Below, one piece after another: positions 34,045 to 43,836 of a DNA stretch of 64,000 nucleotides. Position 1 is the first letter of the stretch, and every line of letters starts with the position of its first letter. Source of the DNA: UBA1573 sp034005165. GTDB taxonomy: Bacteria; Pseudomonadota; Alphaproteobacteria; Micavibrionales; Micavibrionaceae. The notes beneath the pieces were generated by a model that was not told the DNA's origin, did not search any database, and saw only the letters and a list, made by a program, of their open reading frames with translations. Both the position numbers and the translations under genes were made by a program. Location of the stretch: NCBI GenBank assembly GCA_034005165.1, contig JAVEVE010000002.1:1-64000 (forward strand), in the 5' to 3' direction.

Positions 34045-35153
34045 ACCCGTATATTGAGAAATCAAAGGGATTGGGTTTTAGCTTTGAACTGCACGCAGTA
34101 AGGGGTATTGCTGCTGTACTCGTATTGCTAGTGCATATTCAGGATAAAATATTAGAGGCCTTTCCAAATATCGAATTGCCACCATACTTTAATGGGTCTG
34201 CTGGCGTCGTTTATTTTTTTGTTCTATCCGGATTGGTTGTTGGTATGTCCCTTTCTAAATCATGGGGAAAAGAGCACTTTATTCTCTCCTATACTCTGAG
34301 AAGATTTTTCAGGATCATGCCTCTAATGATTGTTATGACGACAATTGGAGGCATCTATTTGTTAACTCTAAATTCTTCGATGCCTTATTCTTTATACCGT
34401 CGAGAATATGGAGACTTCTCAATTTTAAAAATGATTTCAGGGTATGTTGGGTATTCAATGAAGGCCAATCCACCTTCGTGGTCTATATATGTTGAATTAA
34501 TTGCGTCTGTTTTAATTCCGCTATTGATTTTCTGCGGCAATAAAAAAACATGGTTCGTTGCGTCCTTCATTTTTTTTCTACTTTTACCTTTGCTCCATTT
34601 AGATACGCAGCATCAGTGGCACACGAGAATGATAACATTTTATTCCGGACTGACTATTCTGCTATGGGGGGGGTATCTTTGTGAAAAGTTACGCAAGCTT
34701 TCGAATGGTTTGTTCTGGAGTTTGGTTCTCATAATCTTTATGGCAGGATATTTGCCAAGAATTGTTCTTCATATTGATTTTTATGGGAATCCTTGGGTTG
34801 TGTACTGGGAAACATTTTTTGTAAGCATTATGGTAGCTGTAATTTTTTATATGCCAGAAAGATTCTCACTGTTGCTTAAAAAAGTATTTCAATTTTGTGG
34901 GGATGTCTCATACGGGTTATATTTGACGCATGTGATACTAATCAATGCGCTGTTTAATGTTTTAGCTTTAACTGTTGGCATAAACGGCATCTCCATAGTT
35001 GCATTTATATTGTTATCAATTGGATTGAGCTTCCCTTTGGCGGTACTGGTTTATAAATTTATAGAATTACCGGGCATTGAACTTGGGAAAAAAGTCAGCC
35101 TGCGAGTGCTGGGTCAGGCAAGAAGATTTAAAACCAAACTACAGGAAAAGTAA
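34041..35153 (+). CDS. Acyltransferase-3 family membrane protein (copy 1)
   Basis: This 370-residue protein starts at ATG 34041 behind AGAGG. It has the N-terminal acyltransferase-3 motif ELHAVRGIAAVLVLLVH (catalytic His type), then FFVLSGLVVGMSL, RRFFRIMPL and about ten membrane helices. Such proteins O-acetylate or otherwise acylate surface sugars (GumF/GumG in xanthan). It is a close paralogue of the next gene, with shared stretches such as GYSMKANPPSWSI, yet its DNA is far richer in A/T (30 and 37 percent GC in two 60-base samples). That suggests separate ancestry or transfer. Confidence 0.87.
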   Translation: MNPYIEKSKGLGFSFELHAVRGIAAVLVLLVHIQDKILEAFPNIELPPYFNGSAGVVYFFVLSGLVVGMSLSKSWGKEHFILSYTLRRFFRIMPLMIVMTTIGGIYLLTLNSSMPYSLYRREYGDFSILKMISGYVGYSMKANPPSWSIYVELIASVLIPLLIFCGNKKTWFVASFIFFLLLPLLHLDTQHQWHTRMITFYSGLTILLWGGYLCEKLRKLSNGLFWSLVLIIFMAGYLPRIVLHIDFYGNPWVVYWETFFVSIMVAVIFYMPERFSLLLKKVFQFCGDVSYGLYLTHVILINALFNVLALTVGINGISIVAFILLSIGLSFPLAVLVYKFIELPGIELGKKVSLRVLGQARRFKTKLQEK

Positions 35154-35255
35154 TTTTATTAAGAAGCTTGTTTAAAAAAACCAGAATGAATGGTTTCTCA
35201 AGAGAATGAATATATTCAGAATTATGTATCCGTATAAAGAAATGGACCATTCAAA

Positions 35256-36350
35256 ATGAACTTTTTTGTTGAACGATCTCGCACGCAGACTTTCTCGAAA
35301 GAATTGCACGCATTACGTGGCGTAGCGGCTCTTGTTGTCTTGCTGGTCCATTTTCAACACCGTCTTGTTCAGGCTTGGCCGGACTGGCATGTGCCCGATA
35401 TTTTTAACGGGTCAGCCGCCGTGACCTACTTCTTTGTCCTCTCGGGATTGGTGGTCGGGATGTCTCTGGCGCGCGTCTGGGGAGAACAAGGGGCTTTGCT
35501 GACTTACGGGGTGCGCCGCGTATTCCGGATTATGCCGTTAATGGCCTTGATGGCCACCATCGGCAGCCTGTACCTGTTTTTCGTCAATCCTCATATGGCA
35601 TACTCACTCTATGACATAGAGAAGTACGGAGACTTTGATCTAAAACGAATGTTGGCGTCTTATATCGGATATTCCATGAAAGCCAACCCGCCGTCATGGT
35701 CCATTTTTGTTGAACTTGTGGCCTCGGTTCTTATTCCGGTGTTCCTGATAATGGGGCGGAATATTTGGACAATTCTTGTGGGCGGCATCATGCTTTTTGC
35801 CTTCTCTCTGTGGGATATGCCGATCAAAAACAAATTCAATATCTTTATGCTCTCTTTTTATATCGGGCTGACGGTACTGGTCTGGGGACCGCGATTGGCT
35901 GAAAAATGCCGCAACCTTCCGAAAAATGCCTTCTGGGGACTTGTTGCTATTCTGGCACTGGCTTTCTATATGCCGCGCGTAATTACTCAGGAAGATTACT
36001 ACGGGAATCCGTGGATTATTCATTGGGAAACACTGACCGTGGCACCGCTTGTGGCGATAATTTTATATCTGCCGGAACGCTTCTCGGCATTGACCAGACC
36101 GGTTTTTCAGTATCTGGGGGATGTATCCTACAGCCTTTATCTGACCCATGTTCTGGTCATGGTTGTGCTGTATAACCTCTTGGCATCATTGATGGGCGTA
36201 ACAGTCTGGTTGATGCCTGTTTTTACCTGTGTGGCATTGCCCCTCGTCTTTATGATCGCCCATCTCAGCTACAACTACATTGAAAAACCCGGCATTCAAT
36301 GGGGAAAGAAAGCCCTCGATATGCTCGGCCCTAAAAAGGACACAAAATGA
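35256..36350 (+). CDS. Acyltransferase-3 family membrane protein (copy 2)
   Basis: This 364-residue paralogue of the preceding gene has the same motifs (ELHALRGVAALVVLLVH, FFVLSGLVVGMSL, RRVFRIMPL, KANPPSWSIFVEL) and similar helices. A 60-base sample has 55 percent GC, like the rest of the locus. Its stop overlaps the next start (ATGA, 36347-36350). It probably acylates another position or sugar of the same repeat unit. Confidence 0.87.
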   Translation: MNFFVERSRTQTFSKELHALRGVAALVVLLVHFQHRLVQAWPDWHVPDIFNGSAAVTYFFVLSGLVVGMSLARVWGEQGALLTYGVRRVFRIMPLMALMATIGSLYLFFVNPHMAYSLYDIEKYGDFDLKRMLASYIGYSMKANPPSWSIFVELVASVLIPVFLIMGRNIWTILVGGIMLFAFSLWDMPIKNKFNIFMLSFYIGLTVLVWGPRLAEKCRNLPKNAFWGLVAILALAFYMPRVITQEDYYGNPWIIHWETLTVAPLVAIILYLPERFSALTRPVFQYLGDVSYSLYLTHVLVMVVLYNLLASLMGVTVWLMPVFTCVALPLVFMIAHLSYNYIEKPGIQWGKKALDMLGPKKDTK

Positions 36351-37501
36351 TAAATACAGTTAATGCAAATAAAAGATTTGAAGTTCTGGATTCGTGGCGC
36401 GGAATATGCGCCGTGATTGTTTTGCTTGGACATTTTGTAACATTCTTCCGCAACGGATTTTCTATGGGGCCGCTGGTGGGGAATAACTATATTTTTGTTG
36501 ATTTTTTCTTTGTGCTCAGCGGGTTCGTAATTACAAGAAACTATTGGGAAAAAATCGGGACGAAAACTGCCGCTGTAAAGTTTGCAATCGTGCGCTGGGG
36601 AAGGGTATATCCTCTACATTTGTTTATTTTGATCATGTTTATAGCTCTGGAATTTGCAAGGTCAAGAATTGAAGGCGATGCAATGTTTGGCAATGCTGCA
36701 AAGTCGCTCGAGAGCCTAATCGGGAATCTTTTTCTGATACATTCTATGGGATTCTATAGCATGCTGACATGGAACTTTCCGTCATGGAGTATCAGTGTCG
36801 AATTTTATACCTATCTGGCATTCGCACTTCTCCTGTTGCTGTGCAAACCTCGCTATATGACCAAAATGGCCGCAGCTATAGCTTTAATAGCCCCTCCAGC
36901 ACTTTTTTTGTTCGCGCACGTTCAAGAGACAGATATAACTTATGACTTTGGCTTTATACGCTGTCTGGGCGGTTTTTTTGCAGGCGTTCTTGTGTGTCGC
37001 CTGTATTCAGTTTCGGCAGATCGTCTGGAAACCATAGGAAAAACCCACGCAACCCTTCTTGAAATTCTGATGCTGGTTGCAGTGTATCTTTTTGCTGCCA
37101 ATGTGGATAATACATATCTATCTTATGCATCCCCTTATCTGTTTTCAGTATGTGTTCTTGTCTTCGCGATTGAGGGTGGAATTATCAGCTCAATCATGAA
37201 ACATAAAATCTTTTTATTTTTTGGTGCGCTTTCCTACAGCCTCTATATGACTCACGCCTTTGTTCAGCGGGTAATGATTAACGGCATAGATATTGTTGAA
37301 AAACATATCGGATTGGACATGGTAACCAAAGGAACAAACATCGAGGACTCGACAGATATCGCACGGTATTTCGAAGTATCCTCACCATTGGCGTGGGGCC
37401 TGACATTGGTTATGCTGGTCGCAGTCATTATCTTCTCGACACTGACATATTATTTTGTTGAAAAACCGTCTTACAAATGGATTAAGAACCGTGCTGGTTA
37501 A
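36347..37501 (+). CDS. Acyltransferase-3 family membrane protein (copy 3)
   Basis: This 384-residue protein is more distant from the first two but has the family signs: VLDSWRGICAVIVLLGHF at the N-terminus, DFFFVLSGFVITRNYW, VRWGRVYPLH and the late FFGALSYSLYMTHAFVQR. There are about ten membrane helices, with a polar insertion near residues 305-330. Translational overlap links it to genes on both sides. Three acyltransferases in a row imply a polymer with several acyl decorations. Confidence 0.86.
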   Translation: MINTVNANKRFEVLDSWRGICAVIVLLGHFVTFFRNGFSMGPLVGNNYIFVDFFFVLSGFVITRNYWEKIGTKTAAVKFAIVRWGRVYPLHLFILIMFIALEFARSRIEGDAMFGNAAKSLESLIGNLFLIHSMGFYSMLTWNFPSWSISVEFYTYLAFALLLLLCKPRYMTKMAAAIALIAPPALFLFAHVQETDITYDFGFIRCLGGFFAGVLVCRLYSVSADRLETIGKTHATLLEILMLVAVYLFAANVDNTYLSYASPYLFSVCVLVFAIEGGIISSIMKHKIFLFFGALSYSLYMTHAFVQRVMINGIDIVEKHIGLDMVTKGTNIEDSTDIARYFEVSSPLAWGLTLVMLVAVIIFSTLTYYFVEKPSYKWIKNRAG

Positions 37502-38702
37502 TAACATCATCCGCCCGATTTACCGTACTTTACGCGGAACCGTGCTGCAATCTTTGTTGCCGTGCTCGCAGGCTGAATTTAACCTTGACCGGAATTCCGC
37601 CATTGAAGTGATCGGTTTCTTCGAGAGCTTTTCAGGAATTGGTGAATCTGCAAGACTCTGCGCAACTTCATTGAAAGAAGCAGGATACAAGGTAAAATGC
37701 ACAAGCGTTGAATCTGTCTTTCGTAAAAAATCCGATGCGCCATGGGTTTTTGAAAATGCTCCCGCAGACACGCCAATCGGGACGCGTATTTTCCACTTAA
37801 ACCCGCCGATGATGCCGCCTGTGATCCTGTCAATGGGAATTAAGGATTTCCGCAAGACATTTAATATCGGCTACTGGGCGTGGGAACTCTCGGAATTGCC
37901 TAAGGAATGGGTGCGCGGCATTCGCTATATGAATGCGATCATGACCCCGTCCGATTTTACAAGTCAGACAATCCGTAAATACACCAATAAGGCGGTCGAA
38001 ACCGTTCTCCATCCTGTTTCAATTGATAAAACAACGATCAATCCTGATATGCGGGCCAAACTGGAAATAGCACAAGATAGCTTGCTGTTCTCGACAATTT
38101 TCAGCTTTGGCTCGGCAATGGAACGCAAAAATCCCGAAGCAGTAATTAAGGCCTTTCAAACGGCTTTTACGCCACAGGATAATGCGGTTCTCGTGCTGAA
38201 ATCCAATTCAGGATCACCGGAAAACAAAGCCGCTCTCGAAAAACTGTTTGGCGAACATAAAAACATTCGACTATGTGATGGCTTCTGGCCGCGCGAAGAT
38301 ACACAAGGCCTGATCGCGGCGTCTGATTTATATATCTCGCTTCACCGCTCCGAAGGCTTTGGCCTGACAATTGCCGAAGCCATGTTGATGGATGTGCCCG
38401 TCATGGTCACAAACTGGTCAGGAAATACGGATTTCTGCACAAAAGAGAATGCGTTCTTGGTGGGCTATAACCAGGTTCCTGTGCGCTCTACCCACCCTGA
38501 ATTCAAAGGGCTGGGCAATCTGACTTGGGCAGATGCGGATGTGAATGAAGCCGCCCGCATTCTGCAAGATATCAAATCCGACCGCGCGAAATTGGATCGG
38601 ATGAAAGAAACTGTCCGCCACTCCCTGGTTGAAATTCTATCACGGAAGAGCTATCAGACCGCACTACAACGCCTGAAAGATGGAAAGGAAAACAAGGAAT
38701 GA
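37491..38702 (+). CDS. GT4-family glycosyltransferase
   Basis: I take GTG 37491, which overlaps the end of the acyltransferase gene, giving 403 residues; TTG 37455 is an alternative. The C-terminal donor domain has FSFGSAMERKNP and LHRSEGFGLTIAEAMLMDVPVMVTNWSG with the E-x7-E motif near residue 290. The N-terminal part has GIGESARL, typical of GT4 enzymes acting on lipid-linked oligosaccharides. Its stop overlaps the next start (ATGA, 38699-38702). It is probably one of the mannosyltransferases (GumH/GumI role), though the sugar cannot be read from sequence. Confidence 0.83.
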   Translation: MLVNNIIRPIYRTLRGTVLQSLLPCSQAEFNLDRNSAIEVIGFFESFSGIGESARLCATSLKEAGYKVKCTSVESVFRKKSDAPWVFENAPADTPIGTRIFHLNPPMMPPVILSMGIKDFRKTFNIGYWAWELSELPKEWVRGIRYMNAIMTPSDFTSQTIRKYTNKAVETVLHPVSIDKTTINPDMRAKLEIAQDSLLFSTIFSFGSAMERKNPEAVIKAFQTAFTPQDNAVLVLKSNSGSPENKAALEKLFGEHKNIRLCDGFWPREDTQGLIAASDLYISLHRSEGFGLTIAEAMLMDVPVMVTNWSGNTDFCTKENAFLVGYNQVPVRSTHPEFKGLGNLTWADADVNEAARILQDIKSDRAKLDRMKETVRHSLVEILSRKSYQTALQRLKDGKENKE

Positions 38703-39799
38703 AGATAGGTCTTATTGCCTGCCATGATGCGGAATCAACACGCAAGATTGATTTTCATTTCTGGGCAGATGTTCTAGAACGTCAGGGGCATGATGTCTGT
38801 TTTCTGACGGTTGGTTACAGCCTGATTTCAAAATGGAAAAAAGATCCGCGTTGCCCTTTACCTCCATATAATCAATGGAAGCAGGTTCGTCCGCATTTGA
38901 AGAAATTCTCTTGGCTCCCGCTCTTTCATCCGATTGTTAAGCCGCTTGGAAATATTCCTGTTCTCAACAAGATATTCGATCTTTATCCCGCGCTGTTGCC
39001 AAAGGCTGCTGTAAAGGAATTTCAGGGCGCAGATATCGTGATTATAGAGAGCGGTGCAGGGTTGATGCTGGTGCCGAAGTTAAAAACTGCCCTGCCGGAT
39101 ACCCGATTCATTTATACGGTAAGTGATCGTCTCAAAACAGTCGGGGCGCATCCTGCTGTCATTAGGGGAGAAGAAACGGCACTTCCTTTGTGTGATCTGA
39201 TCAGGGTTCCTGCCGATGTCATGCGCAAGGATTTTGCATCTTTCCCTGATCTATCAGGCCGGATCGCGTTTGTTCCTCCGGGCATCAGTAAGGATGTCAT
39301 GGATATCGACTGCGAAAACCCTTACAAAAACGCAAAAAATGTCGTGAGTGTTGGTGCAATGTTGTTTGACCCGTGGATGATACGCACTCTGGCAGAGTCA
39401 TTTCCGGACTGGACATTTCATTTATTCGGGCACGCCGCGCGCCTTGGTACGCAGCATCAGAATGTAATCGAATATGGGGAACGCCCTTTTGCTGAAATAG
39501 TGCCCTTTATCAAATATGCAGATATAGGGTTGGCTCCGTATCGCAATGGGAAGAATGCAGAATATCTGTGCCAATCAAGTCTAAAGCTAACCCAATATAC
39601 CTATGCAGGCCTCCCGATTGTGGCTCCTGATTTCGCGGCTGCCGGACGCAATAATATCTGCGCCTATCAGCCTGAAAATGAACAGGAATTGATAAATGCC
39701 TTTGAAAAAGCACAGACCTTTGATAGATCACAGATCAATTCTTCTGGAATTATGGGGTGGGACGAAGTATTGGAACAAATTATTATGAAAGTTGCTTGA
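38699..39799 (+). CDS. GumK-like glucuronosyltransferase, copy 1
   Basis: This 366-residue protein resembles Xanthomonas GumK (GT70), which transfers glucuronate from UDP-GlcA to lipid-linked Glc-Glc-Man. Family-like stretches, recalled from GumK, are HDAESTRKIDFHF, IIESGAGLMLVPKL, RFIYTVSDRL, DLIRVPADVM, VVSVGAMLFDP, FHLFG, FIKYADIGLAPY and QSSLKLTQYTYAGLPIVAP. The last reach residues of the donor site in the GT-B C-terminal domain. A second copy lies at 41053 on the other strand. UDP-GlcA would come from Ugd (43837). Confidence 0.78.
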   Translation: MKIGLIACHDAESTRKIDFHFWADVLERQGHDVCFLTVGYSLISKWKKDPRCPLPPYNQWKQVRPHLKKFSWLPLFHPIVKPLGNIPVLNKIFDLYPALLPKAAVKEFQGADIVIIESGAGLMLVPKLKTALPDTRFIYTVSDRLKTVGAHPAVIRGEETALPLCDLIRVPADVMRKDFASFPDLSGRIAFVPPGISKDVMDIDCENPYKNAKNVVSVGAMLFDPWMIRTLAESFPDWTFHLFGHAARLGTQHQNVIEYGERPFAEIVPFIKYADIGLAPYRNGKNAEYLCQSSLKLTQYTYAGLPIVAPDFAAAGRNNICAYQPENEQELINAFEKAQTFDRSQINSSGIMGWDEVLEQIIMKVA

Positions 39800-39800
39800 G

Positions 39801-41036
39801 ATGAAAATTTGCCTGCTGAACGTGAAGTATTCCAACAATCTCGGAGACGGAATAATTGCGGAATGTCTGGAAAGTGAATTGGCCAAAGCCATTCCGGGCA
39901 GTGAAGTCTATTCGATTGATGTTGGTGGACGCGATTTCTATGGCGATTTCGGTCTGACATCTGCAAAGGATCAAGGCATAAAAAGCCTGTTGCGCAGTGT
40001 CGCGAAATGGGGCTTTGGCTTGTTACCGGAAGGCGTAAAAACGGCCCTCGCAATTAAAATATCCGAAAAAGCAATGAGCACGAAAATGCGCCCGAAATGG
40101 CAGCCGATCATTTCAAAAAGTGATATGATTGTCGTGGGCGGAGGACACTTGTTCGGCGATGACCAATTATATTTTCCTCTGCGCCTGAATGCGGCGGCAG
40201 AAGAGGTAAAAGCTCTGAACAAACCAATGGCTGTGTACGCAGTCGGTGTGGCTAAAAAACTCAGCACCAGAGCCTTGGAATTGTTTTCTGTTATCACCAA
40301 TAATCCTGATCTGTTCTTTGTTGGTGTACGGGATAAAGAATCCGTTGACCACTGGAACGGACATTTTGATAGAAAAGTAGATATCGTCACCCGTGATCCG
40401 GGACTACTGGCGAATGCCGTGTATGCGGACCTCATTGCAAAGCCTGAAAATCAGGCGACTGAGAAGGTCATAGGCATTAATGTCATGCATGATCGCGCCA
40501 TCGTAAAATACTCGGGCGCAAAAGAGACGATCACACCAAATGAAGATTTGTTGTTTGATGTCGGCATGAAACTGGCGGCTTTGGGCAAAAAAATTGTTTA
40601 TTTCACCAACGGAGCGACCGAAGACGAAGTTGTGAAGGATAAAATCAAAGCGCGTGTACAATCCTCCGGAAAAGATTTCGCGGGCAATATCGGATTTGTA
40701 GATCGCCTGATGACTCCAACGCAATTGGCACTTCAAATTGCTAAGCTGGATACGCTGATTGCTCACCGCTTACATGCCAATATTCTATCCTATTCGATGA
40801 AAATTCCGCATGTAGGGCTGGGATGGGATGCGAAAATGGACAGCTTTTTCAAATCCGTGGATCGTTATGATTATTTCTTGCAATCCGAAGGCGTCACTGC
40901 CGACCAGATTGTAGAAAAAGCTCTGGCAACGCAGGCCGAACGTGTAAATGAGGATGTTCATGGCAAGGTCCTCGCCGAAGCGCGCCACGATCTCATGCTG
41001 CTGGTTGAAAAAATTACCGGCAGAATGGGGCGCTAA
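39801..41036 (+). CDS. Polysaccharide pyruvyl transferase family protein (WcaK/CsaB/GumL role)
   Basis: This 411-residue protein starts at ATG 39801 directly after the GumK-like gene. Typical family features are the N-terminal LLNVKYSNNLGDGIIAECL, the glycine-rich VVGGGHLFGDD, and the late TPTQLALQIAKLDTLIAHRLHANILSYSMKIPHVGL, with the conserved His-Arg-x-His. The family adds a pyruvyl ketal from phosphoenolpyruvate to a sugar, giving an acidic polymer. Such ketals are on the terminal mannose in xanthan. Some members are WcaK-like with unproven activity, so the reaction is likely but not certain. Confidence 0.83.
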   Translation: MKICLLNVKYSNNLGDGIIAECLESELAKAIPGSEVYSIDVGGRDFYGDFGLTSAKDQGIKSLLRSVAKWGFGLLPEGVKTALAIKISEKAMSTKMRPKWQPIISKSDMIVVGGGHLFGDDQLYFPLRLNAAAEEVKALNKPMAVYAVGVAKKLSTRALELFSVITNNPDLFFVGVRDKESVDHWNGHFDRKVDIVTRDPGLLANAVYADLIAKPENQATEKVIGINVMHDRAIVKYSGAKETITPNEDLLFDVGMKLAALGKKIVYFTNGATEDEVVKDKIKARVQSSGKDFAGNIGFVDRLMTPTQLALQIAKLDTLIAHRLHANILSYSMKIPHVGLGWDAKMDSFFKSVDRYDYFLQSEGVTADQIVEKALATQAERVNEDVHGKVLAEARHDLMLLVEKITGRMGR

Positions 41037-41052
41037 CCTGCGCCTATAAGGT

Positions 41053-42141
41053 CTAATGGCTATCTGTAAAGATGGTGTCCGCAATATCCTTCCAATCGGA
41101 AATGTTATCGCGTGTGATTGTGGAACGGTCAAACATCTTGGCCTGATCGAAGGCATTTCTAAGCTCTTGCAGGTTTCCGATCTCGTAACCGAAGGCGTGC
41201 GCTCTATCGCGTGCCGAAAAATGTGCTGTAACAATCGGCAAACGGCAATAACTATACTGAATCATTCTAAGACTGGAATGTGAAATGTAATCTGCAAGCG
41301 GTGCATCACAATACAAAGCAAGCCCGACATCTGCATGCTGAATGAAAGGGATGATATCCTCAAAACGTGTCTCTCCATGTTCGATAACATTGGGGATTTT
41401 CTTATCCAGCTTGGCTTGGTCTCCGAATAAATGGAAAGACCAGTCGGGATAGGCAAGGGCAAGGGTCTGGATCGCCTCAGCGTCAAACAGGGAAACGCCG
41501 ATAGATATTGCGTTCTTAGGGGTGATATAGGGGGATGGGAACACGGTATCAAACAAAGCGCAGTCAATCCCATGTGGGATAAAACGAACAGTACGCCTGT
41601 CTCCGAAATCATTCATCATTAACGGGGAAGGAACCCGTATCAAGTCAAAGCAATCAAGGGCTTCTGACTCGTAGTTATAAACACTCTCGGGGACATTGAG
41701 GCGTGCCAATCTATCGCTGACACTATAAATAAAGCGTGTCCGAGGGTAACGGGCTTTTAGAAGGGGAATAAGCGCAAGGCCTGCACCGCTCTCGACCATA
41801 ATCTCATCATATTCGGTATGTGGAGGAAAAGCAGAAGAGGGAAGAAAATTCGCGTAAAACCGACAGAGCCATTTGAAGATATGACGTAAAAGCGGATGTG
41901 AAACTTTCATGGGATGGAAAAGAGGATACCAGAAATATTTAGAAAAATGCCCCGGTTTGCTCCATTGATTTGCCTCGGGTGGGATAGAAGACTTTCCGAG
42001 TAAATATCCGATAAGGCTTGATCCGACGATAATAAAAGAGACCGAATGCTTATCTTCGACCAGATGGCGGGCAAGAAAATGCAGATCAACTTTCCTTTCG
42101 GCATCGGGATCATGCCCGCAAATAAAAAGATACCTAGACAT
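41053..42141 (-). CDS. GumK-like glucuronosyltransferase, copy 2
   Basis: This 362-residue paralogue of the gene at 38699 has the same blocks in the same order: HDPDAERKVDLHF, MVESGAGLALIPLL, RFIYSVSDRL, DLIRVPSPLM, AISIGVSLFD, FHLFG, FIQHADVGLALY and HSSLRMIQYSYCRLPIV. The overall identity looks moderate, so the copies are old. It is on the opposite strand, convergent to the pyruvyl transferase and directly behind the flippase gene (stop and start are adjacent at 42141/42142). Two GlcA transferases suggest two acidic residues per repeat or a divided substrate choice. Confidence 0.77.
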   Translation of the reverse strand: MSRYLFICGHDPDAERKVDLHFLARHLVEDKHSVSFIIVGSSLIGYLLGKSSIPPEANQWSKPGHFSKYFWYPLFHPMKVSHPLLRHIFKWLCRFYANFLPSSAFPPHTEYDEIMVESGAGLALIPLLKARYPRTRFIYSVSDRLARLNVPESVYNYESEALDCFDLIRVPSPLMMNDFGDRRTVRFIPHGIDCALFDTVFPSPYITPKNAISIGVSLFDAEAIQTLALAYPDWSFHLFGDQAKLDKKIPNVIEHGETRFEDIIPFIQHADVGLALYCDAPLADYISHSSLRMIQYSYCRLPIVTAHFSARDRAHAFGYEIGNLQELRNAFDQAKMFDRSTITRDNISDWKDIADTIFTDSH

Positions 42142-43602
42142 TTATGCCGTTCCTTTTCTGAAATGATCCTTCGCAAAAGAAACCAACATCAAAACGGAAG
42201 AGCGATCAAGAAGATATAAGAAAAAGAAATACAAGGCAGCACCGCAAGGGGTCGCAATGAGAATGGATAATGTGTGTCCGAAATTCTCCAGAAACGGAAG
42301 TGCGAAGTATAGAGCCCCACCCATGATGCAAGAGCTCATCAGACTTGGTAGAAGCTTTTTGAAATATAGAAGATTGCTAAGCCCCAATATGCGATGAGCA
42401 AGAGTCAATTGTATAGGGAATAAAAGAATTGTTTTTAGAGCAAAGGCCACGGCAACATAGGTCAAGCCAAAAGAGGCAAGAACAACCAATAAAAGAATAT
42501 TGGTTATGGCGTTCAACGCCGCAAAAACAGAGGAATAATAAGGTTTATTAATGATCAGGAAAATTTGACTACTTAATTGCCCAAAAGAAATAATAAGTGC
42601 AGGAAAACAGAGGATTGAGAGGATTGGGGCAACATCGGACCATTTATCCCCTAACAAAATTCCGACGACTGGCACAGACAAAGCTGCCAATCCGAAAAAT
42701 GCAGGCGCTGTAAATAAGCAAGTAAACAAATTAAAATCCAGATAACTCTGGCGTAATTTTTCTTTATCTTGACTGATGTTGGAAAGCGCAGACATAGAAA
42801 CCTGACCGATGGCACTTGTCATCACCAAATTGGCAGACAGGATTAGACGCTTGGCGGCATTATAAATACCTGCCGGTGCAGCCCCAAGGAAATACGCAGA
42901 TAAGAACACATCGCTTTGCGCATTGATGAGGTTGGCTGTGCTATTAAACGAGAGGTATCTGGAAAATTTCAGAATCGAAAAAATATGATCTTTGGTTGTA
43001 TCGAAAGATGGCCGCCATTTAGTAACAGACCATAAGAATACAGCCCCCAATAATGTCGTAATAATTTGCTGGGCGATCAGACTCATGAGGCCGAATCCGT
43101 GAACCGCCATGGTAATCCCGACCCCACCTCCGATAGCGATACAAATAATAGAACGCAGAGCCAAAGTCTTGAACTGCATTGTTTTAGCAAGCCATGTCTC
43201 ATGGGTTTTAGATGCACCGAACGTCAAAATAATCAAACATATCCAATGAATAGCGTGCTCAAGGGACGGATTACCCATGAGTTGGGCAAGGGGCGAGGCG
43301 CCAAGAAAGACCAGCACAGCTCCGGCAATACTCGAAAAAAGAATAATCAGGAATCCGGCATTATAATCTTGATCTTGTGGAGAAGGTCTCGCCATGAGGC
43401 TCAAGCCAACACTTTCAATAGTCAACTGCCGCATGATTTCAGCAATCAGCATGGCAATCGCCATGGTTCCGAAATCTTCTTGAGAAATAAAGCGGGCAGT
43501 CACAAGAAAAACAACCAGAACCATCATCTGTCCGGCTGTCTGGTTAAGGACAGACCAAAGAGCATTTCGTCCGACATGATGCCCTGATGGAGACATACGC
43601 AA
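42142..43602 (-). CDS. Oligosaccharide flippase (Wzx/GumJ type)
   Basis: This 486-residue protein has about 13 to 14 membrane helices and the polysaccharide-synthase family start NALWSVLNQTAGQMMVLVVFLVTARFISQEDFGTMAIA. It moves the undecaprenyl-linked repeat unit across the inner membrane. No other flippase is in the window, so it probably serves the whole locus. It is first in a two-gene minus-strand group with the second GumK-like gene and is divergent from ugd. Confidence 0.87.
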   Translation of the reverse strand: MRMSPSGHHVGRNALWSVLNQTAGQMMVLVVFLVTARFISQEDFGTMAIAMLIAEIMRQLTIESVGLSLMARPSPQDQDYNAGFLIILFSSIAGAVLVFLGASPLAQLMGNPSLEHAIHWICLIILTFGASKTHETWLAKTMQFKTLALRSIICIAIGGGVGITMAVHGFGLMSLIAQQIITTLLGAVFLWSVTKWRPSFDTTKDHIFSILKFSRYLSFNSTANLINAQSDVFLSAYFLGAAPAGIYNAAKRLILSANLVMTSAIGQVSMSALSNISQDKEKLRQSYLDFNLFTCLFTAPAFFGLAALSVPVVGILLGDKWSDVAPILSILCFPALIISFGQLSSQIFLIINKPYYSSVFAALNAITNILLLVVLASFGLTYVAVAFALKTILLFPIQLTLAHRILGLSNLLYFKKLLPSLMSSCIMGGALYFALPFLENFGHTLSILIATPCGAALYFFFLYLLDRSSVLMLVSFAKDHFRKGTA

Positions 43603-43836
43603 AAATCCTTTAAGTGTTGTAATTCTCGAGAGTTATAAGGCTATTTGAACAGAAGGACTAGTCAAAGCGCGACGAAATGACAAGTAATTTTGTAAATCCT
43701 ACCATTTCTGACGATTTCGATAAGAAATACCAAAAGAATAGTGAGTTTTTTCTTTCATTTGTCACGGGAATAGGTATAGATTGCGACCAAATTCAATAAC
43801 ATATTGCATTTGCGAGAATGAGTCAGGAGCACTGGA

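Noticed and set aside
43066..43587. 173-residue plus-strand frame opposite the flippase
   Set aside because: It is fully antisense to the flippase; composition is polar and Asn/His-rich, without motifs.
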